From: Brachybacterium kimchii | GTDB taxonomy: Bacteria; Actinomycetota; Actinomycetes; Actinomycetales; Dermabacteraceae | Direction of reading: 5' to 3' | DNA: 64,000 nucleotides | NCBI RefSeq assembly: GCF_023373525.1 | Contig: NZ_CP097218.1 | Location: forward strand, 3,410,001 to 3,474,000 | Shown: one piece after another, positions 42,632 to 52,010 of the stretch | Layout of the letters: each line of letters begins with the position of its first letter | How positions within the stretch are numbered: position 1 is the first letter of the stretch | Made by a program: the position numbers and the translations under genes | Notes under the pieces: generated by a model | The model's input: only the letters and a program-made list of their open reading frames with translations | Told to the model about the DNA's origin: nothing | The model's database searches: none

Positions 42632-43696
42632 GTGAGCACCGCGGTCTCGTCCGATCCGAGCACCCGCCCCGCCGCCGGCGCGGGGCGGGTGCTCCTCGGC
42701 GGCAGGCGCCGGCTCCCGCCGCTCGCCGCGATCGCGCTCGCGGTGCTGCTCGTGCTCGCGGTGTGCCTGGCCAGCGTGTGCCTCGGCGCCCGGGCCGACG
42801 ACCCCGGCCAGCTGCGCGCCGCCCTGCTGGGACGGGGCGAGGAGCGGATGGAGCTGATCGTGCACGGCCGCGCCGTGCGCACCCTCGTCGGACTCGCCGT
42901 GGGCGCGGCGCTCGCGCTCTCCGGCCAGCTCATCCAGGCCCTCACCCGGAACCCCCTCGGCGAGCCCGGGCTGCTGGGCGTCACCTCCGGCGCATCCTTC
43001 GCGATCGTGCTGGTCACCGCGGTCCTCGGCACCGTGAGCGCGCAGGTCGCGGCGCTCGCCGCGATCCCCGGGGCGCTGCTCGCGGTGCTCGTCGTCCACC
43101 TCGTCTCCCGCCCGGCGGGCACCTCCTCCGTGGTCCCGCTCGTGCTCGCCGGCGCCGTGGTCAGCGCCGTGCTGGGCGCCATCGTGCAGGGGATCATCCT
43201 GCGCATGCCTGGCGTCTTCGACTCCTACCGCTACTGGGTCGTCGGCTCCCTGACCGGCGCCGACCTCACCACCCTCGCGACCGTCGCCCCCGTGCTGCTC
43301 ACGGGGCTGGCCATCGCGATCCTCATCGCCCCGGCCCTGAACACCCTCGCGCTCGGCGACGACGTCGCGATCTCGCTCGGCTCCCCGGTGCGCCTCGTGC
43401 GGGGCGCCGGGATCATCGCCGCCGGACTGCTGGCCGCGGGCGCGACCGCCGCCGCGGGCCCCATCGCCTTCGTCGGCCTCGCCGTCCCGCACCTCGTGCG
43501 CGGCCTCGTCGGCGCCGACCACCGCTGGCAGCTGCCGCTCAACCTGCTGCTCGGGGCCGCGCTGCTGGTCGCCTCCGACGTCCTCGCGCGCGTCCTCATC
43601 CGGCCCGAGGAGCTCATGGTCGGCGTCGTCACCGCCTTCGTGGGCGCCCCGTTCCTGCTGCTGGCCGTGCGCCGCGGGGCGGTGACCGACCGATGA
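42632..43696 (+). CDS. FecCD-family siderophore ABC permease
   Basis: A 354-residue permease with about ten helices; the family block GALAL-like SGQLIQALTRNPLGEPGLLGVTSGA and the C-terminal AGPIAFVGLAVPHLVRGLVG are visible. The GTG start is two bases after the binding-protein stop. It overlaps the second permease by ATGA and is the same length, indicating a heterodimeric channel. Confidence 0.93.
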   Translation: MSTAVSSDPSTRPAAGAGRVLLGGRRRLPPLAAIALAVLLVLAVCLASVCLGARADDPGQLRAALLGRGEERMELIVHGRAVRTLVGLAVGAALALSGQLIQALTRNPLGEPGLLGVTSGASFAIVLVTAVLGTVSAQVAALAAIPGALLAVLVVHLVSRPAGTSSVVPLVLAGAVVSAVLGAIVQGIILRMPGVFDSYRYWVVGSLTGADLTTLATVAPVLLTGLAIAILIAPALNTLALGDDVAISLGSPVRLVRGAGIIAAGLLAAGATAAAGPIAFVGLAVPHLVRGLVGADHRWQLPLNLLLGAALLVASDVLARVLIRPEELMVGVVTAFVGAPFLLLAVRRGAVTDR

Positions 43697-44757
43697 GCAC
43701 CGTCTCCGCGCCTCCCGCCGAGCGCGCCGCGCGCCGCTCCGAGCCCCGCCCGACCCGGGCTCCGCTCCCGCCGGGGCTCCGCACCGTGCTTCTCGCCCTC
43801 GTCCTCACCGCGATCGCCGTCGCGGCCGGGGTCATCACCCTCGCCCGCGGCGAGCTCGGCGTCGGCCCGTCGGACGTCCTGAAGGTGCTCGAAGGCGGGG
43901 GGGACCGCCGCGCCGAGATCATCCTGACCCGCATGCGCGGCCCGCGCGTGCTCGTCGGCGCGGGCGCCGGAGCCGCCCTCGGCCTCGCCGGGACCCTCTT
44001 CCAGACCGTCACCCGCAACCCGCTGGGGAGCCCCGACGTGATCGGGCTCGGTGCGGGCGCGGGCGCCGGCATCGCGCTGGTCTCCCTCGTCTCCGACGGG
44101 CCCGCCCCCACCTGGATGGGCGCGCTCGCCGGCTCGGCGATCGCGATCGGCCTCGTCCACGCGGCGACCGGCCGCGGCTTCGCCTCGCCCTCGCGGCTGA
44201 TCATCGCCGGGATCGGCGTGGCCGCGATGGCGCTCGCCCTCACCCAGTACGTGGTGGCCGTGGTGCTGCGCGACGCCGGCTCCCAGCTCGCCGGGCAGCT
44301 CGTGGGCTCCCTGAACTCCCGCAGCATGCAGCACGCGGCGATGATCGGCATCGTGCTGCTGGTGTGCGCGCCGCTCGCCGGTCTGCTGCGCCACGACCTC
44401 ACCGTCATGGACATGGGCGACGAGATGGCCGACGCCCTGGGCGGCGGGGCCGTGCGCACCCGCACGAGCGCGATCATCCTGTCGGTGCTGCTGTGCGCGG
44501 GGGCCGTCGCGGTCGCCGGGCCCATCGCCTTCGTCGCGCTCGCCGCGCCGCACATCGCCCGCAGCACCCTGCGCCTGCCCGGCCCCCACCTCCTGGTCTC
44601 CGCGCTCGTGGGCGCCGTGATCCTGCTGGTCTCCGACCTCGCCGTGCAGGCCGTGCCCCTGCTCGACGGGCTTCCCGTGGGCGTGATCACCGCCGGATTC
44701 GGCGGCGTCTACCTGGGCATCCTGCTGATCGGCACCTGGAGGAGGAACAGCGCATGA
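43693..44757 (+). CDS. FecCD-family siderophore ABC permease
   Basis: A 354-residue second permease with GTLFQTVTRNPLGSPDVIGLGAGAG and AGPIAFVALAAPHIARS. Overlaps neighbours by ATGA on both sides. The first 30 residues are Pro/Arg-rich and cytoplasmic. Confidence 0.93.
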   Translation: MSTVSAPPAERAARRSEPRPTRAPLPPGLRTVLLALVLTAIAVAAGVITLARGELGVGPSDVLKVLEGGGDRRAEIILTRMRGPRVLVGAGAGAALGLAGTLFQTVTRNPLGSPDVIGLGAGAGAGIALVSLVSDGPAPTWMGALAGSAIAIGLVHAATGRGFASPSRLIIAGIGVAAMALALTQYVVAVVLRDAGSQLAGQLVGSLNSRSMQHAAMIGIVLLVCAPLAGLLRHDLTVMDMGDEMADALGGGAVRTRTSAIILSVLLCAGAVAVAGPIAFVALAAPHIARSTLRLPGPHLLVSALVGAVILLVSDLAVQAVPLLDGLPVGVITAGFGGVYLGILLIGTWRRNSA

Positions 44758-45575
44758 GCATAGGACCCGAATCCGCCGCGGCCCCGGCCCTCTCCCTCGA
44801 GGGCGTGAGCGTCGGCTACGGGGAGAAGACGGTCCTCGCCGACCTCGGCCTCGAGGTGCCCGCGGGCCGCTTCACCGCGGTGATCGGCCCGAACGGCTGC
44901 GGCAAGTCCACGATGCTCAAGGCCATGGCGCGGACGCTGCCCGTGCGCTCCGGGCGGATCCTCCTCGACGGGGAGCCGCTGGAGGCCCAGCGCTCCCGGG
45001 CGGTCGCACGGCGTCTGGCGATGCTCCCGCAGGAGCCCGTCGTGCCCGACGGCATCACCGTGCGCGGCCTCGTGGACCGCGGGCGCCACCCGTACCGCTC
45101 CGCGCTGCGCCGACGGCTCCCGGGCGACGGCGAGGCCGTGGACGCCGCGATGGCCGCCACCGGCGTGGCCGAGCTCGCGGACGTGCAGGTCACGGACCTC
45201 TCCGGCGGGCAGCGTCAGCGCGTGTGGATCGCGCTCGTGCTCGCCCAGCAGACGGCGCACGTGCTGCTCGACGAGCCCACGAGCTTCCTCGACGTGGCCC
45301 ACCAGATCGAGGTCCTCCACCTGTGCCAGGACATGCGCGCGAGCGGCCGCACCGTCCTCGCCGTCCTCCACGACCTGAACCAGGCCGCCCGCTACGCCGA
45401 CGAGCTCGTGGTCCTCCACGAGGGCCGGCTCGTCGTCCAGGGCGCCCCGGCCGACGTGCTCGACGAGCAGCTGCTCGCCGACGTCTTCGACCTCGACGCC
45501 CAGGTGGCCTCGGATCCGCAGAGCGGCACGCCGATGGTGGTGCCGCGCCTGCGACAGGCGGCCCGGGCCGGCTGA
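44754..45575 (+). CDS. FecE-type siderophore ABC ATPase
   Basis: A 273-residue ATPase with Walker A GPNGCGKST, Q-loop MLPQEP, signature LSGGQRQR, Walker B VLLDEPTS and H-loop LHDLNQA. GGAGGAGG precedes ATG 44754, which overlaps the permease stop (ATGA). It powers the transporter of this operon. The C-terminal 20 residues (GTPMVVPRLRQAARAG) are ordinary for FecE-like subunits. Confidence 0.94.
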   Translation: MSIGPESAAAPALSLEGVSVGYGEKTVLADLGLEVPAGRFTAVIGPNGCGKSTMLKAMARTLPVRSGRILLDGEPLEAQRSRAVARRLAMLPQEPVVPDGITVRGLVDRGRHPYRSALRRRLPGDGEAVDAAMAATGVAELADVQVTDLSGGQRQRVWIALVLAQQTAHVLLDEPTSFLDVAHQIEVLHLCQDMRASGRTVLAVLHDLNQAARYADELVVLHEGRLVVQGAPADVLDEQLLADVFDLDAQVASDPQSGTPMVVPRLRQAARAG

Positions 45576-45602
45576 CGCCGGCGGGGCCGCGGCCGATGAG
45601 AC

Positions 45603-45637
45603 TTGACCCACACACCGATCAAGTGATCTAGTCACTT
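45603..45637 (+). promoter_or_regulatory. Promoter and operator of the GntR-creatininase-AbgT cluster
   Basis: -35 TTGACC (45603-45608), 18-base spacer, -10 TCTAGT (45627-45632) six bases before the ATG. The dyad AAGTGA-TCTAG-TCACTT (45621-45637) covers the -10, so the GntR protein probably represses its own operon. Confidence 0.62.
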
Positions 45638-45638
45638 C

Positions 45639-46325
45639 ATGACCCCTCGTCTCTCGCTCTCGGAGCAGCTCGCCCAGGAGATCGTCGATCGCATCCGCAG
45701 CGAGCGGCTCGGCCCCGGCGACGTGATGCCGGCGACGCGCCGGCTCGCGGAGAGCCTCGAGGTCACCGTCCCCACCCTGCGCGAGGCCCTCCGCCGTCTC
45801 GAGGCCTCGAAGGTCGTCGAGCTGCGCCACGGCTCGGGCGTCTACGTGGGCACCGGCATCGAGCGCGCGCTCATCGTGAACCCCCATCGGCCCCCGATCA
45901 CGCGGGAGTCCGTGCGCGAGCTCGCCGCCGCGCGCCTGGCGATCGAGCCGGGGATCGCGGCCGAGGCCGCCCGCGCCCGCTCACCGCACACCCTCGACGC
46001 CCTGGAGCGCGCGGCGCAGAACGCGCTGCACGACCCGGATCCCGCCGGGCGCCCCGAGCAGCACTTCCACGTCGCGCTCGCGGGATGCACGGGCAACGCC
46101 CTGCTCGTGCAGACCATCGACGCCCTGCTCGAGCGCCGCTCCCAGGAGCAGGTCGAGATCCGCTTCAGCTACGACGACCGCGCACGGGACCACGCCGAGC
46201 ACCTCGAGATCCTCCGGGCCGTGCGCGAGGGCGATGCGGACGCCGCCGAGAGCCTCACCAGGGGCCACCTGGAGCACATCCGCGACGCGATCGACGCCAC
46301 CGCCCACCTGGAGGACCAGTCATGA
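45639..46325 (+). CDS. GntR/FadR-family transcriptional regulator
   Basis: A 228-residue regulator: GntR winged helix (about 8-72, RLGPGDVMPATRRLAESLEVTVPTLREALRRLEASKVVELR) and an all-helical FCD domain (about 90-215), whose family metal ligands appear as Asp/His in EQHFHVALAG and DHAEHLEILRAV. FCD proteins sense carboxylic acids. It overlaps the creatininase-type gene by ATGA. Ligand likely a carboxylate handled by the downstream enzyme or transporter. Confidence 0.9.
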   Translation: MTPRLSLSEQLAQEIVDRIRSERLGPGDVMPATRRLAESLEVTVPTLREALRRLEASKVVELRHGSGVYVGTGIERALIVNPHRPPITRESVRELAAARLAIEPGIAAEAARARSPHTLDALERAAQNALHDPDPAGRPEQHFHVALAGCTGNALLVQTIDALLERRSQEQVEIRFSYDDRARDHAEHLEILRAVREGDADAAESLTRGHLEHIRDAIDATAHLEDQS

Positions 46326-47113
46326 ACCAGCCCCCGAGCGCAGCGCCCTCCCGTGCCCGTCGACTCGCCGAGATGACCTCCCAGGAGGCGCGGGAGAGCG
46401 CCGAGGCCGGGGACATCGTCCTCGTGCCAGCCGGCGCGCTCGAGCAGCACGGGCCCGCGATGCCGCTGGGCACCGACACGATCCGCGCCGAGGCCGTCTG
46501 CGAGGACCTGGGGCGCCGACGCCCCGGCGACGTCGTGATCGGCCCCGTGCTCCCGGTCGGCGTCTCCCCGCACCACCTGGCCATGGCGGGGACCCTCACG
46601 CTGACCACGAGCACCTTCACGGCCCTGGTGCGCGAGATCGCCCTCGGTCTGCGCCGCCAGGGGTGGCGGAAGATCCTCGTGGTCACCGGCCACGGCGGGA
46701 ACAACGCGGCGCTCACCACGGTGGCCCAGGACCTGCTCGCCGTGGATCGCGACCTCGAGTTCGCCTGGTCGCCCCTGACCTCCCTCGCGGGCGACGTGGT
46801 CCGCGAGGCCGGCGTGAGCGAGATCCACGGGCACTGCGGCGAGGCGGAGACCTCCCAGATGCTGCACGTCGCCCCCGAGCTCGTGCGCGAGCACCTCCTC
46901 GAGGCCGGCGTCACCACGATGGCGGACCTCGACCCCACGAGCGCGCTCGCGCGCTCGTTCTCCCAGCCGACCCTCACGCGCCCCTACGACCAGCTGAGCT
47001 CCAACGGCGTGCTCGGCGATCCGCGGCGCGCGACCGCGGAGCTCGGCGAGCGGATCCTCGCGCGGATCATCGAGCGCCTGGACGCGTTCGTGGAGCGCTG
47101 GTCCCGCCTCTGA
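46322..47113 (+). CDS. Creatininase-family amidohydrolase
   Basis: A 263-residue metalloenzyme fold. Metal ligands are all visible: Glu and His in GALEQHGPAMPLGTD (with Asp), His in VTGHGGNN and Glu in GHCGEAETSQML. The family hydrolyses cyclic amides or amide bonds, including creatinine, formamidopyrimidine and the mycofactocin peptide. Here it is tied to a GntR regulator (ATGA overlap) and an AbgT-type transporter 78 bases downstream, so the substrate is probably the imported compound. No mycofactocin genes are nearby. Confidence 0.9.
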   Translation: MNQPPSAAPSRARRLAEMTSQEARESAEAGDIVLVPAGALEQHGPAMPLGTDTIRAEAVCEDLGRRRPGDVVIGPVLPVGVSPHHLAMAGTLTLTTSTFTALVREIALGLRRQGWRKILVVTGHGGNNAALTTVAQDLLAVDRDLEFAWSPLTSLAGDVVREAGVSEIHGHCGEAETSQMLHVAPELVREHLLEAGVTTMADLDPTSALARSFSQPTLTRPYDQLSSNGVLGDPRRATAELGERILARIIERLDAFVERWSRL

Positions 47114-47118
47114 GCACT

Positions 47119-47140
47119 CGGCGCGCGAGGATGCGCGCCG
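47119..47140. terminator. Hairpin after the creatininase-type gene
   Basis: CGGCGCGC and GCGCGCCG form a perfect 8-bp stem with loop GAGGAT, starting six bases after the stop. It may attenuate rather than end transcription, since the AbgT gene follows on the same strand. Confidence 0.5.
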
Positions 47141-47191
47141 TACAGCCCCACCCATCACGAGCTGACCCCCCGACGAAGCGAGGTCGATCCC

Positions 47192-48751
47192 ATGAGCTCA
47201 CCGTCCGCCCCTTCCGCACCCGCGAGCACCACCGATGCCGACTCCCGGCTCCCGCGCACGCTGCGGGTCCTCGGCGTCGTCGAGCGCGTCGGCAACGCGC
47301 TGCCGCACCCGTTCTGGCTGTTCTGGATCCTCGCCGGGATCCTCGGGGTCGCGAGCGCCGTCATGTCGGCCCTCGGCGTCTCCGTGATCAGTCCGGCCGA
47401 CGACAAGAAGGTGGTCGTCGAGAACCTGCTCAGCGGCGACGGCCTGGCGATGGCGATGTCCACCGCGATCGACAACTTCACGTCGTTCGGCCCGATGGGC
47501 ACGATCGTCGTGGTGATCATGGGCGTCGCGGTCGCCGAGCACACGGGCTTCCTCTCCGGGCTCATGCGCGTGAGCGTCTCGCGGGTGCCGTCGTGGCTGG
47601 TCGTGTTCGCGGTCGCCTTCGCCGGCACCATGTCCCACGTCGCGAGCGCCGCCGCCTACGCGATCCTGGTGCCGCTCGGCGGCGTCGCCTTCCGCGCCGT
47701 CGGCCGTTCCCCGATCCTCGGGATCGTGGTTGCGTACACCTCGATCGCCTCGGGGTACGACGCGAGCCCGATCCCCACCCCGAACGACACGATCTTCGCG
47801 GGCATCACGACCGCCGCGGCGCGGATCATCGACCCCGACGCGTACGTCTCCCCGCTCAGCAACTGGTTCTTCAACATCGCCTCGTCGCTCCTGCTGGCCG
47901 TCGTGATCACCCTGGTGACCAACACGCTGCTGGCCAAGCGCCCCGATCTCGAGGCCGACGAGGACGCCGAGGTCGACGAGGCGTCCCTCGAGATCTCCGC
48001 CCGCGAGCGCCGCGCGATGCTGTGGGCGATCCTCTCGCTCGTGGTCGTCGCCGTGCTCGTGACGATCGCGGTGGTTCCCGGGTCGTCCCCGCTGCGCGGT
48101 GAGGACGGCACCCTGGACGACTCCCCGTTCCTCAACGGCGTCGCCGTCCTCGTCGGCTTCGCCTTCGCCCTCGCGGGCATCGTCTTCGGCGTCCTCGCGG
48201 GAACCGTGACCTCGGCGGCGGACGTCCCCGCCCTGATGGCGCGCGGCGTCAAGCAGATCGCGCCCGTGCTGGTGCTGTTCTTCTCCATCGCGCAGTTCCT
48301 GGCCTACTTCGACTGGACGCACATCGGGGACGTCGTGGCCGTCGGCTCCGCGCAGGTCCTCAAGACCACGGGCGTGCCGCTGCCGCTCGTGTTCCTCATG
48401 GTCCTGGCTCTGCTGTCGGTCGTGAACGTCCTGGTCACCTCCGGATCGGCCATGTGGTCGATCGCCGCCCCGGTGCTCGTGCCGATGCTGATGCTGGTGG
48501 ACGTCCCGGCCGAGACCACGCAGGCGCTGTTCCGCATCGCCGACTCCGGCTCCACGGCGATCACGCCGATGAGCCCCTACTTCGTCCTCGCGCTCGGGTT
48601 CCTCCAGCAGTACCGGAAGAAGGCGGGCATCGGCACGCTCGCGGCCTTCACGCTGCCGCTCGCCGTGTGCATGACGCTCTCGTGGACGCTCCTGTTCTTC
48701 GCGTGGTGGCTGCTGGGGATCCCGCTCGGCCCGGGCGCCCCCGTGCGCTGA
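47192..48751 (+). CDS. AbgT-family transporter
   Basis: A 519-residue membrane protein with about ten helices and two re-entrant loops typical of AbgT: GTIVVVIMGVAVAEHTGFLSG in the first half, PTPNDT after helix 4, and LFRIADSGSTAITPMSPYF near the end. The family imports p-aminobenzoyl-glutamate or exports sulfonamides. GAGGTCG precedes ATG 47192. It has no abgA/abgB peptidase genes beside it, but a creatininase-type amidohydrolase instead, so a different amide may be the cargo. Confidence 0.9.
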   Translation: MSSPSAPSAPASTTDADSRLPRTLRVLGVVERVGNALPHPFWLFWILAGILGVASAVMSALGVSVISPADDKKVVVENLLSGDGLAMAMSTAIDNFTSFGPMGTIVVVIMGVAVAEHTGFLSGLMRVSVSRVPSWLVVFAVAFAGTMSHVASAAAYAILVPLGGVAFRAVGRSPILGIVVAYTSIASGYDASPIPTPNDTIFAGITTAAARIIDPDAYVSPLSNWFFNIASSLLLAVVITLVTNTLLAKRPDLEADEDAEVDEASLEISARERRAMLWAILSLVVVAVLVTIAVVPGSSPLRGEDGTLDDSPFLNGVAVLVGFAFALAGIVFGVLAGTVTSAADVPALMARGVKQIAPVLVLFFSIAQFLAYFDWTHIGDVVAVGSAQVLKTTGVPLPLVFLMVLALLSVVNVLVTSGSAMWSIAAPVLVPMLMLVDVPAETTQALFRIADSGSTAITPMSPYFVLALGFLQQYRKKAGIGTLAAFTLPLAVCMTLSWTLLFFAWWLLGIPLGPGAPVR

Positions 48752-48791
48752 CGACCGCGGGATCCGGACCCGGGTCCGTCCCGGCCCGGAC

Positions 48792-49232
48792 TCAGGCCGA
48801 GAGCAGCAGGTGGGGGCGGCCGGCCGCCCGGTGGCGACCGGCGGCGCGCCGGCGGTCGGAGCGGTGCTGCGCGCGGGCGGCGCGCTCGTGACGCAGGGCG
48901 GCCTCGGCCAGGTGCTGACGACGACGATCCTCGGCGCGGCGCTCGGCGCGGATCCGCTGGAGCTCCTCGAGGGCGCCGGGATCCCCGAGGTCGGCATCGA
49001 GCGGACGGTAGGTGATCAGGTGCGTGCTCATGTCCCGACCCTCCCGCGCCCGGCCCTCGTCCTCCCCGTGATCGGGCTGTGCCGTCGCTGTGGACGGGAC
49101 GCGGCGCCGGGTGCCGGGGCGATCCGTGCGACCGGTGCGTGAGGTGCCGCTGGTCGCGGGGCGGGGAGCGGGGCCGTCGCGGTGGGGAGCGGAGTCGTGG
49201 CGGAAGCGGCGGAGCAGGTCGTCGAAGAACAT
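48792..49232 (-). CDS. Hypothetical Arg/His-rich protein
   Basis: A 146-residue protein with an N-terminal MFFDDLLRRFRHDS and an Arg/His/Asp-rich middle of low complexity; the second half (from about residue 68) has a helical RAERRAEDRRRQHLAE segment. No family recognised and no strong Shine-Dalgarno was found at 49232; an internal ATG at 49031 could give a 79-residue protein. Convergent with AbgT and on the same strand as pdxH. Confidence 0.5.
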   Translation of the reverse strand: MFFDDLLRRFRHDSAPHRDGPAPRPATSGTSRTGRTDRPGTRRRVPSTATAQPDHGEDEGRAREGRDMSTHLITYRPLDADLGDPGALEELQRIRAERRAEDRRRQHLAEAALRHERAARAQHRSDRRRAAGRHRAAGRPHLLLSA

Positions 49233-49415
49233 GCCTCAAGACTCGCGCCGCGCGGGCATCCCGCACATCGCTCCGCGGTCGCCTGCGGCTCGGACCGCGG
49301 GTGGATCCCTCGGAGGCGCGCGCCCTACCGGGGAGTGAGCACCGGGTGCCCGAACTGCGGGGTCACCGCGGAACCGGTCCCGGGGAAGCGGTCCTGCGGG
49401 AGGGAAGCCCGGAGG

Positions 49416-50144
49416 TCACGGCTGCAGGCGCACGCGCTCCCAGGCGCCCGCGGAGGCAGCGGCGGAACCCGAGCCGTCCGCCGCCGCGGTCCCGTCGGCC
49501 CACCGGTAGACGATGCGGTCGTGCATGCGGCCGCCGCGGCCCTGCCAGAATTCGATGCGGTCGGGCACGAGGCGGTACCCGCCCCAGTGCGGGGGACGGG
49601 GGATCTCCTCCTCGTCGGCGAAACGAGCCTCGACCTCGGCGTACTGCGCGTCGAGCTCCTCGCGGGCGCCGATCTCGCGGGACTGGTGGGAGGCCCAGGC
49701 GCCCAGCTGGGAGGCGCGCGGGCGACGCGCCCAGTAGGCGTCGGACTCGGCGTCGGCCACGTCCTCGATGCGCCCGTCGACCCGCACCTGCCGCTGCAGC
49801 GGGTACCAGGGGAACAGCATGGTCGCCCACGGGTCGGCGGCGATCTGCTCGCCCTTCGCGGAGTCCTTGTTCGTATAGACCACGAAGCCCGCGGCGTCGT
49901 GCGCCTTCAGCAGCACGGTGCGCGAGCGGGGGCGGGGGTCGCCGTCCTCGGAGCGGTCTACGGTGGAGAGCACGAGCGCCGTGGGATCCGGCAGGTCGCC
50001 GCGCTCCTCGCGGCGCGTGAACGCCTCCTGCATCCAGACGTCGAACAGCCCCATCGGGTCCGCAGGGGCGGCGTCGGCAAGGGACCCGCCGAGGTAGTCG
50101 TTGCGGTCGTCCGCCAGGTCCGGGACGGGGTGCGAGTCGCTCAT
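49416..50144 (-). CDS. pdxH: Pyridoxamine 5-phosphate oxidase
   Basis: A 242-residue FMN enzyme that makes pyridoxal 5-phosphate. Family marks are the FMN-binding R(S)RTVLLKAHD, FVVYTNKDSAKGEQI, LFPWYPLQRQVRVDG and the C-terminal WGGYRLVPDRIEFWQGR. An Ala/Gly/Ser-rich insertion of about 15 residues lies before the final WERVRLQP, which departs slightly from the family end. The start is ATG 50144; TACTCA is six or seven bases upstream. Confidence 0.94.
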   Translation of the reverse strand: MSDSHPVPDLADDRNDYLGGSLADAAPADPMGLFDVWMQEAFTRREERGDLPDPTALVLSTVDRSEDGDPRPRSRTVLLKAHDAAGFVVYTNKDSAKGEQIAADPWATMLFPWYPLQRQVRVDGRIEDVADAESDAYWARRPRASQLGAWASHQSREIGAREELDAQYAEVEARFADEEEIPRPPHWGGYRLVPDRIEFWQGRGGRMHDRIVYRWADGTAAADGSGSAAASAGAWERVRLQP

Positions 50145-50369
50145 GCCCCATGAGTACGCCTGCGGGCCGCCGCGCGCAACACGGTCCGCCGGGCGCTGCC
50201 GACCCTGCCGCACGTCACGATTCGGCCACGGGATCGACCCTTCGTGCACAGGACGCGACCCTCGCGCGCGCCGGGTGCTAGGTTTCCGTCCACCATGCGC
50301 CGTGGGGCACAGGTCACATTCGCGCCCAGCGCCCGCCCCGCCCCCGTCACCCCCCATCGGAGGATCTCC

Positions 50370-52010
50370 ATGTTCGACGCAGCTCTCACTCCTCGCCGCC
50401 GCACCGTGCTGCTCGGTCTCGCCGGCGTCCCGGTGCTGCTGACCGCCTGCGCCCAGACCAGCGACGACGGCGGCGACGGCGGTGGCGGGGACTCGTCGGG
50501 CTCGCTCACCGTCGGCACCACCGACAAGGTGACCGCGCTCGACCCGGCCGCGGCGTACGACAACGGCTCCTCGACGGTGTGGACCCAGGTCTACGGCTAC
50601 CTGCTGAACACCAAGATCGGCTCGAAGGACGGCAAGCCCGAGCCGGACCTCGCCGAGTCCGCCGAGTTCACCTCGGACACCGTGTTCACCGTGAAGCTCC
50701 AGGAGGGCCTCACCTTCGCCAACGGCAACGAGCTGACCAGCGAGGACGTGAAGCACACCTTCGACCGCCAGCTCGCGATCGCGGACCCCAACGGCCCCTC
50801 GAGCCTGCTCGCGAACCTCGAATCGGTCGAGGCCAAGGACGACCTCACCGTCGAGTTCCACCTCAAGGAGCCCAACGACCAGACCTTCCCGTACGTGCTC
50901 ACCAGCCCCGCCGGCCCGATCGTCGACAAGGACGTCTTCCCCGCCGACAAGGTCCTCGCGGACGACGAGATCGTCAAGGGCAAGGCCTTCAGCGGCGCCT
51001 ACCAGATCGCCAGCTGGAAGCTGAACGAGCTGGTCGCCTTCCAGGCCTTCGACGACTACAAGGGGATCTACGGGAAGCCGAAGACCTCGGACGTGTCGCT
51101 GAAGTACTACGCCGACCAGAACAACATGAAGCTCGACATCCAGCAGGGCAACGTCGACTGCGTGTTCCGCTCGCTCTCGGCGACGGACATCGAGGACCTC
51201 AAGAAGGACTCGAAGGTCGCCGTGCACGACGGCCCCGGCGGCGAGATCCGCTACATCGTCTTCAACTTCGACACCATGCCCTACGGCGCGAAGACGAAGG
51301 ACGCCGACGAGAAGAAAGCCCAGGCCGTGCGGCAGGCCGCCGCGGACCTCATCGACCGCCAGGCCATCGCGACCTCGGTCTACAAGGACACGTACACCCC
51401 GCTGTACTCGTACATCCCCGAGGGCCTGCCGGGCGCGGGCGACCAGTTCAAGACCATGTACGGCGACGGCTCCGGCAAGCCCGACGCGGCGAAGGCGAAG
51501 AAGCGCCTGTCCGACGCCGGCGTCGAGACCCCCGTGAAGCTCAGCCTGCAGTACAACCCCGACCACTACGGCAGCTCCTCGGGCGACGAGTACGCGGCCG
51601 TGAAGTCCCAGCTCGAGGCCGACGGCCTGTTCGCCGTGGACCTGCAGTCCACCGAGTGGGTCCAGTACTCCAAGGACCGCACGGCCGACGTCTACCCGGC
51701 GTACCAGCTGGGCTGGTTCCCCGACTACTCGGACGCCGACAACTACCTCTCGCCGTTCTTCATCAAGGACAACTTCCTGGCCAACCACTACGACAACGCC
51801 GAGGTGCAGAAGCTCATCGAGCAGCAGCGCGGCACCCAGGACGCCGCCGAGCGCGAGAAGCTCTTCGTCGAGATCCAGGACAAGGTGGCCACGGACGTCT
51901 CGACCCTGCCGCTGCTGCAGGGCGCCCAGATCGCCGTGTCCACGAAGGACCTGCAGGGCGTCACCCTCGACTCGTCCTTCAAGCTCCGCCTCGCGCCGCT
52001 CGCCCCGTGA
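50370..52010 (+). CDS. Peptide/nickel/opine ABC transporter substrate-binding lipoprotein
   Basis: A 546-residue family-5 binding protein (DppA/OppA type). The signal peptide RRRTVLLGLAGVPVLLTAC carries twin arginines and a lipobox ending LTAC. The family-5 motif VFTVKLQEGLTFANGNELTSEDVKHTFDR is partly visible near residues 100-130. GGAGGA lies before ATG 50370. First gene of a complete uptake operon; the ligand is probably an oligopeptide but could be nickel-chelate or another compound. Confidence 0.92.
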   Translation: MFDAALTPRRRTVLLGLAGVPVLLTACAQTSDDGGDGGGGDSSGSLTVGTTDKVTALDPAAAYDNGSSTVWTQVYGYLLNTKIGSKDGKPEPDLAESAEFTSDTVFTVKLQEGLTFANGNELTSEDVKHTFDRQLAIADPNGPSSLLANLESVEAKDDLTVEFHLKEPNDQTFPYVLTSPAGPIVDKDVFPADKVLADDEIVKGKAFSGAYQIASWKLNELVAFQAFDDYKGIYGKPKTSDVSLKYYADQNNMKLDIQQGNVDCVFRSLSATDIEDLKKDSKVAVHDGPGGEIRYIVFNFDTMPYGAKTKDADEKKAQAVRQAAADLIDRQAIATSVYKDTYTPLYSYIPEGLPGAGDQFKTMYGDGSGKPDAAKAKKRLSDAGVETPVKLSLQYNPDHYGSSSGDEYAAVKSQLEADGLFAVDLQSTEWVQYSKDRTADVYPAYQLGWFPDYSDADNYLSPFFIKDNFLANHYDNAEVQKLIEQQRGTQDAAEREKLFVEIQDKVATDVSTLPLLQGAQIAVSTKDLQGVTLDSSFKLRLAPLAP

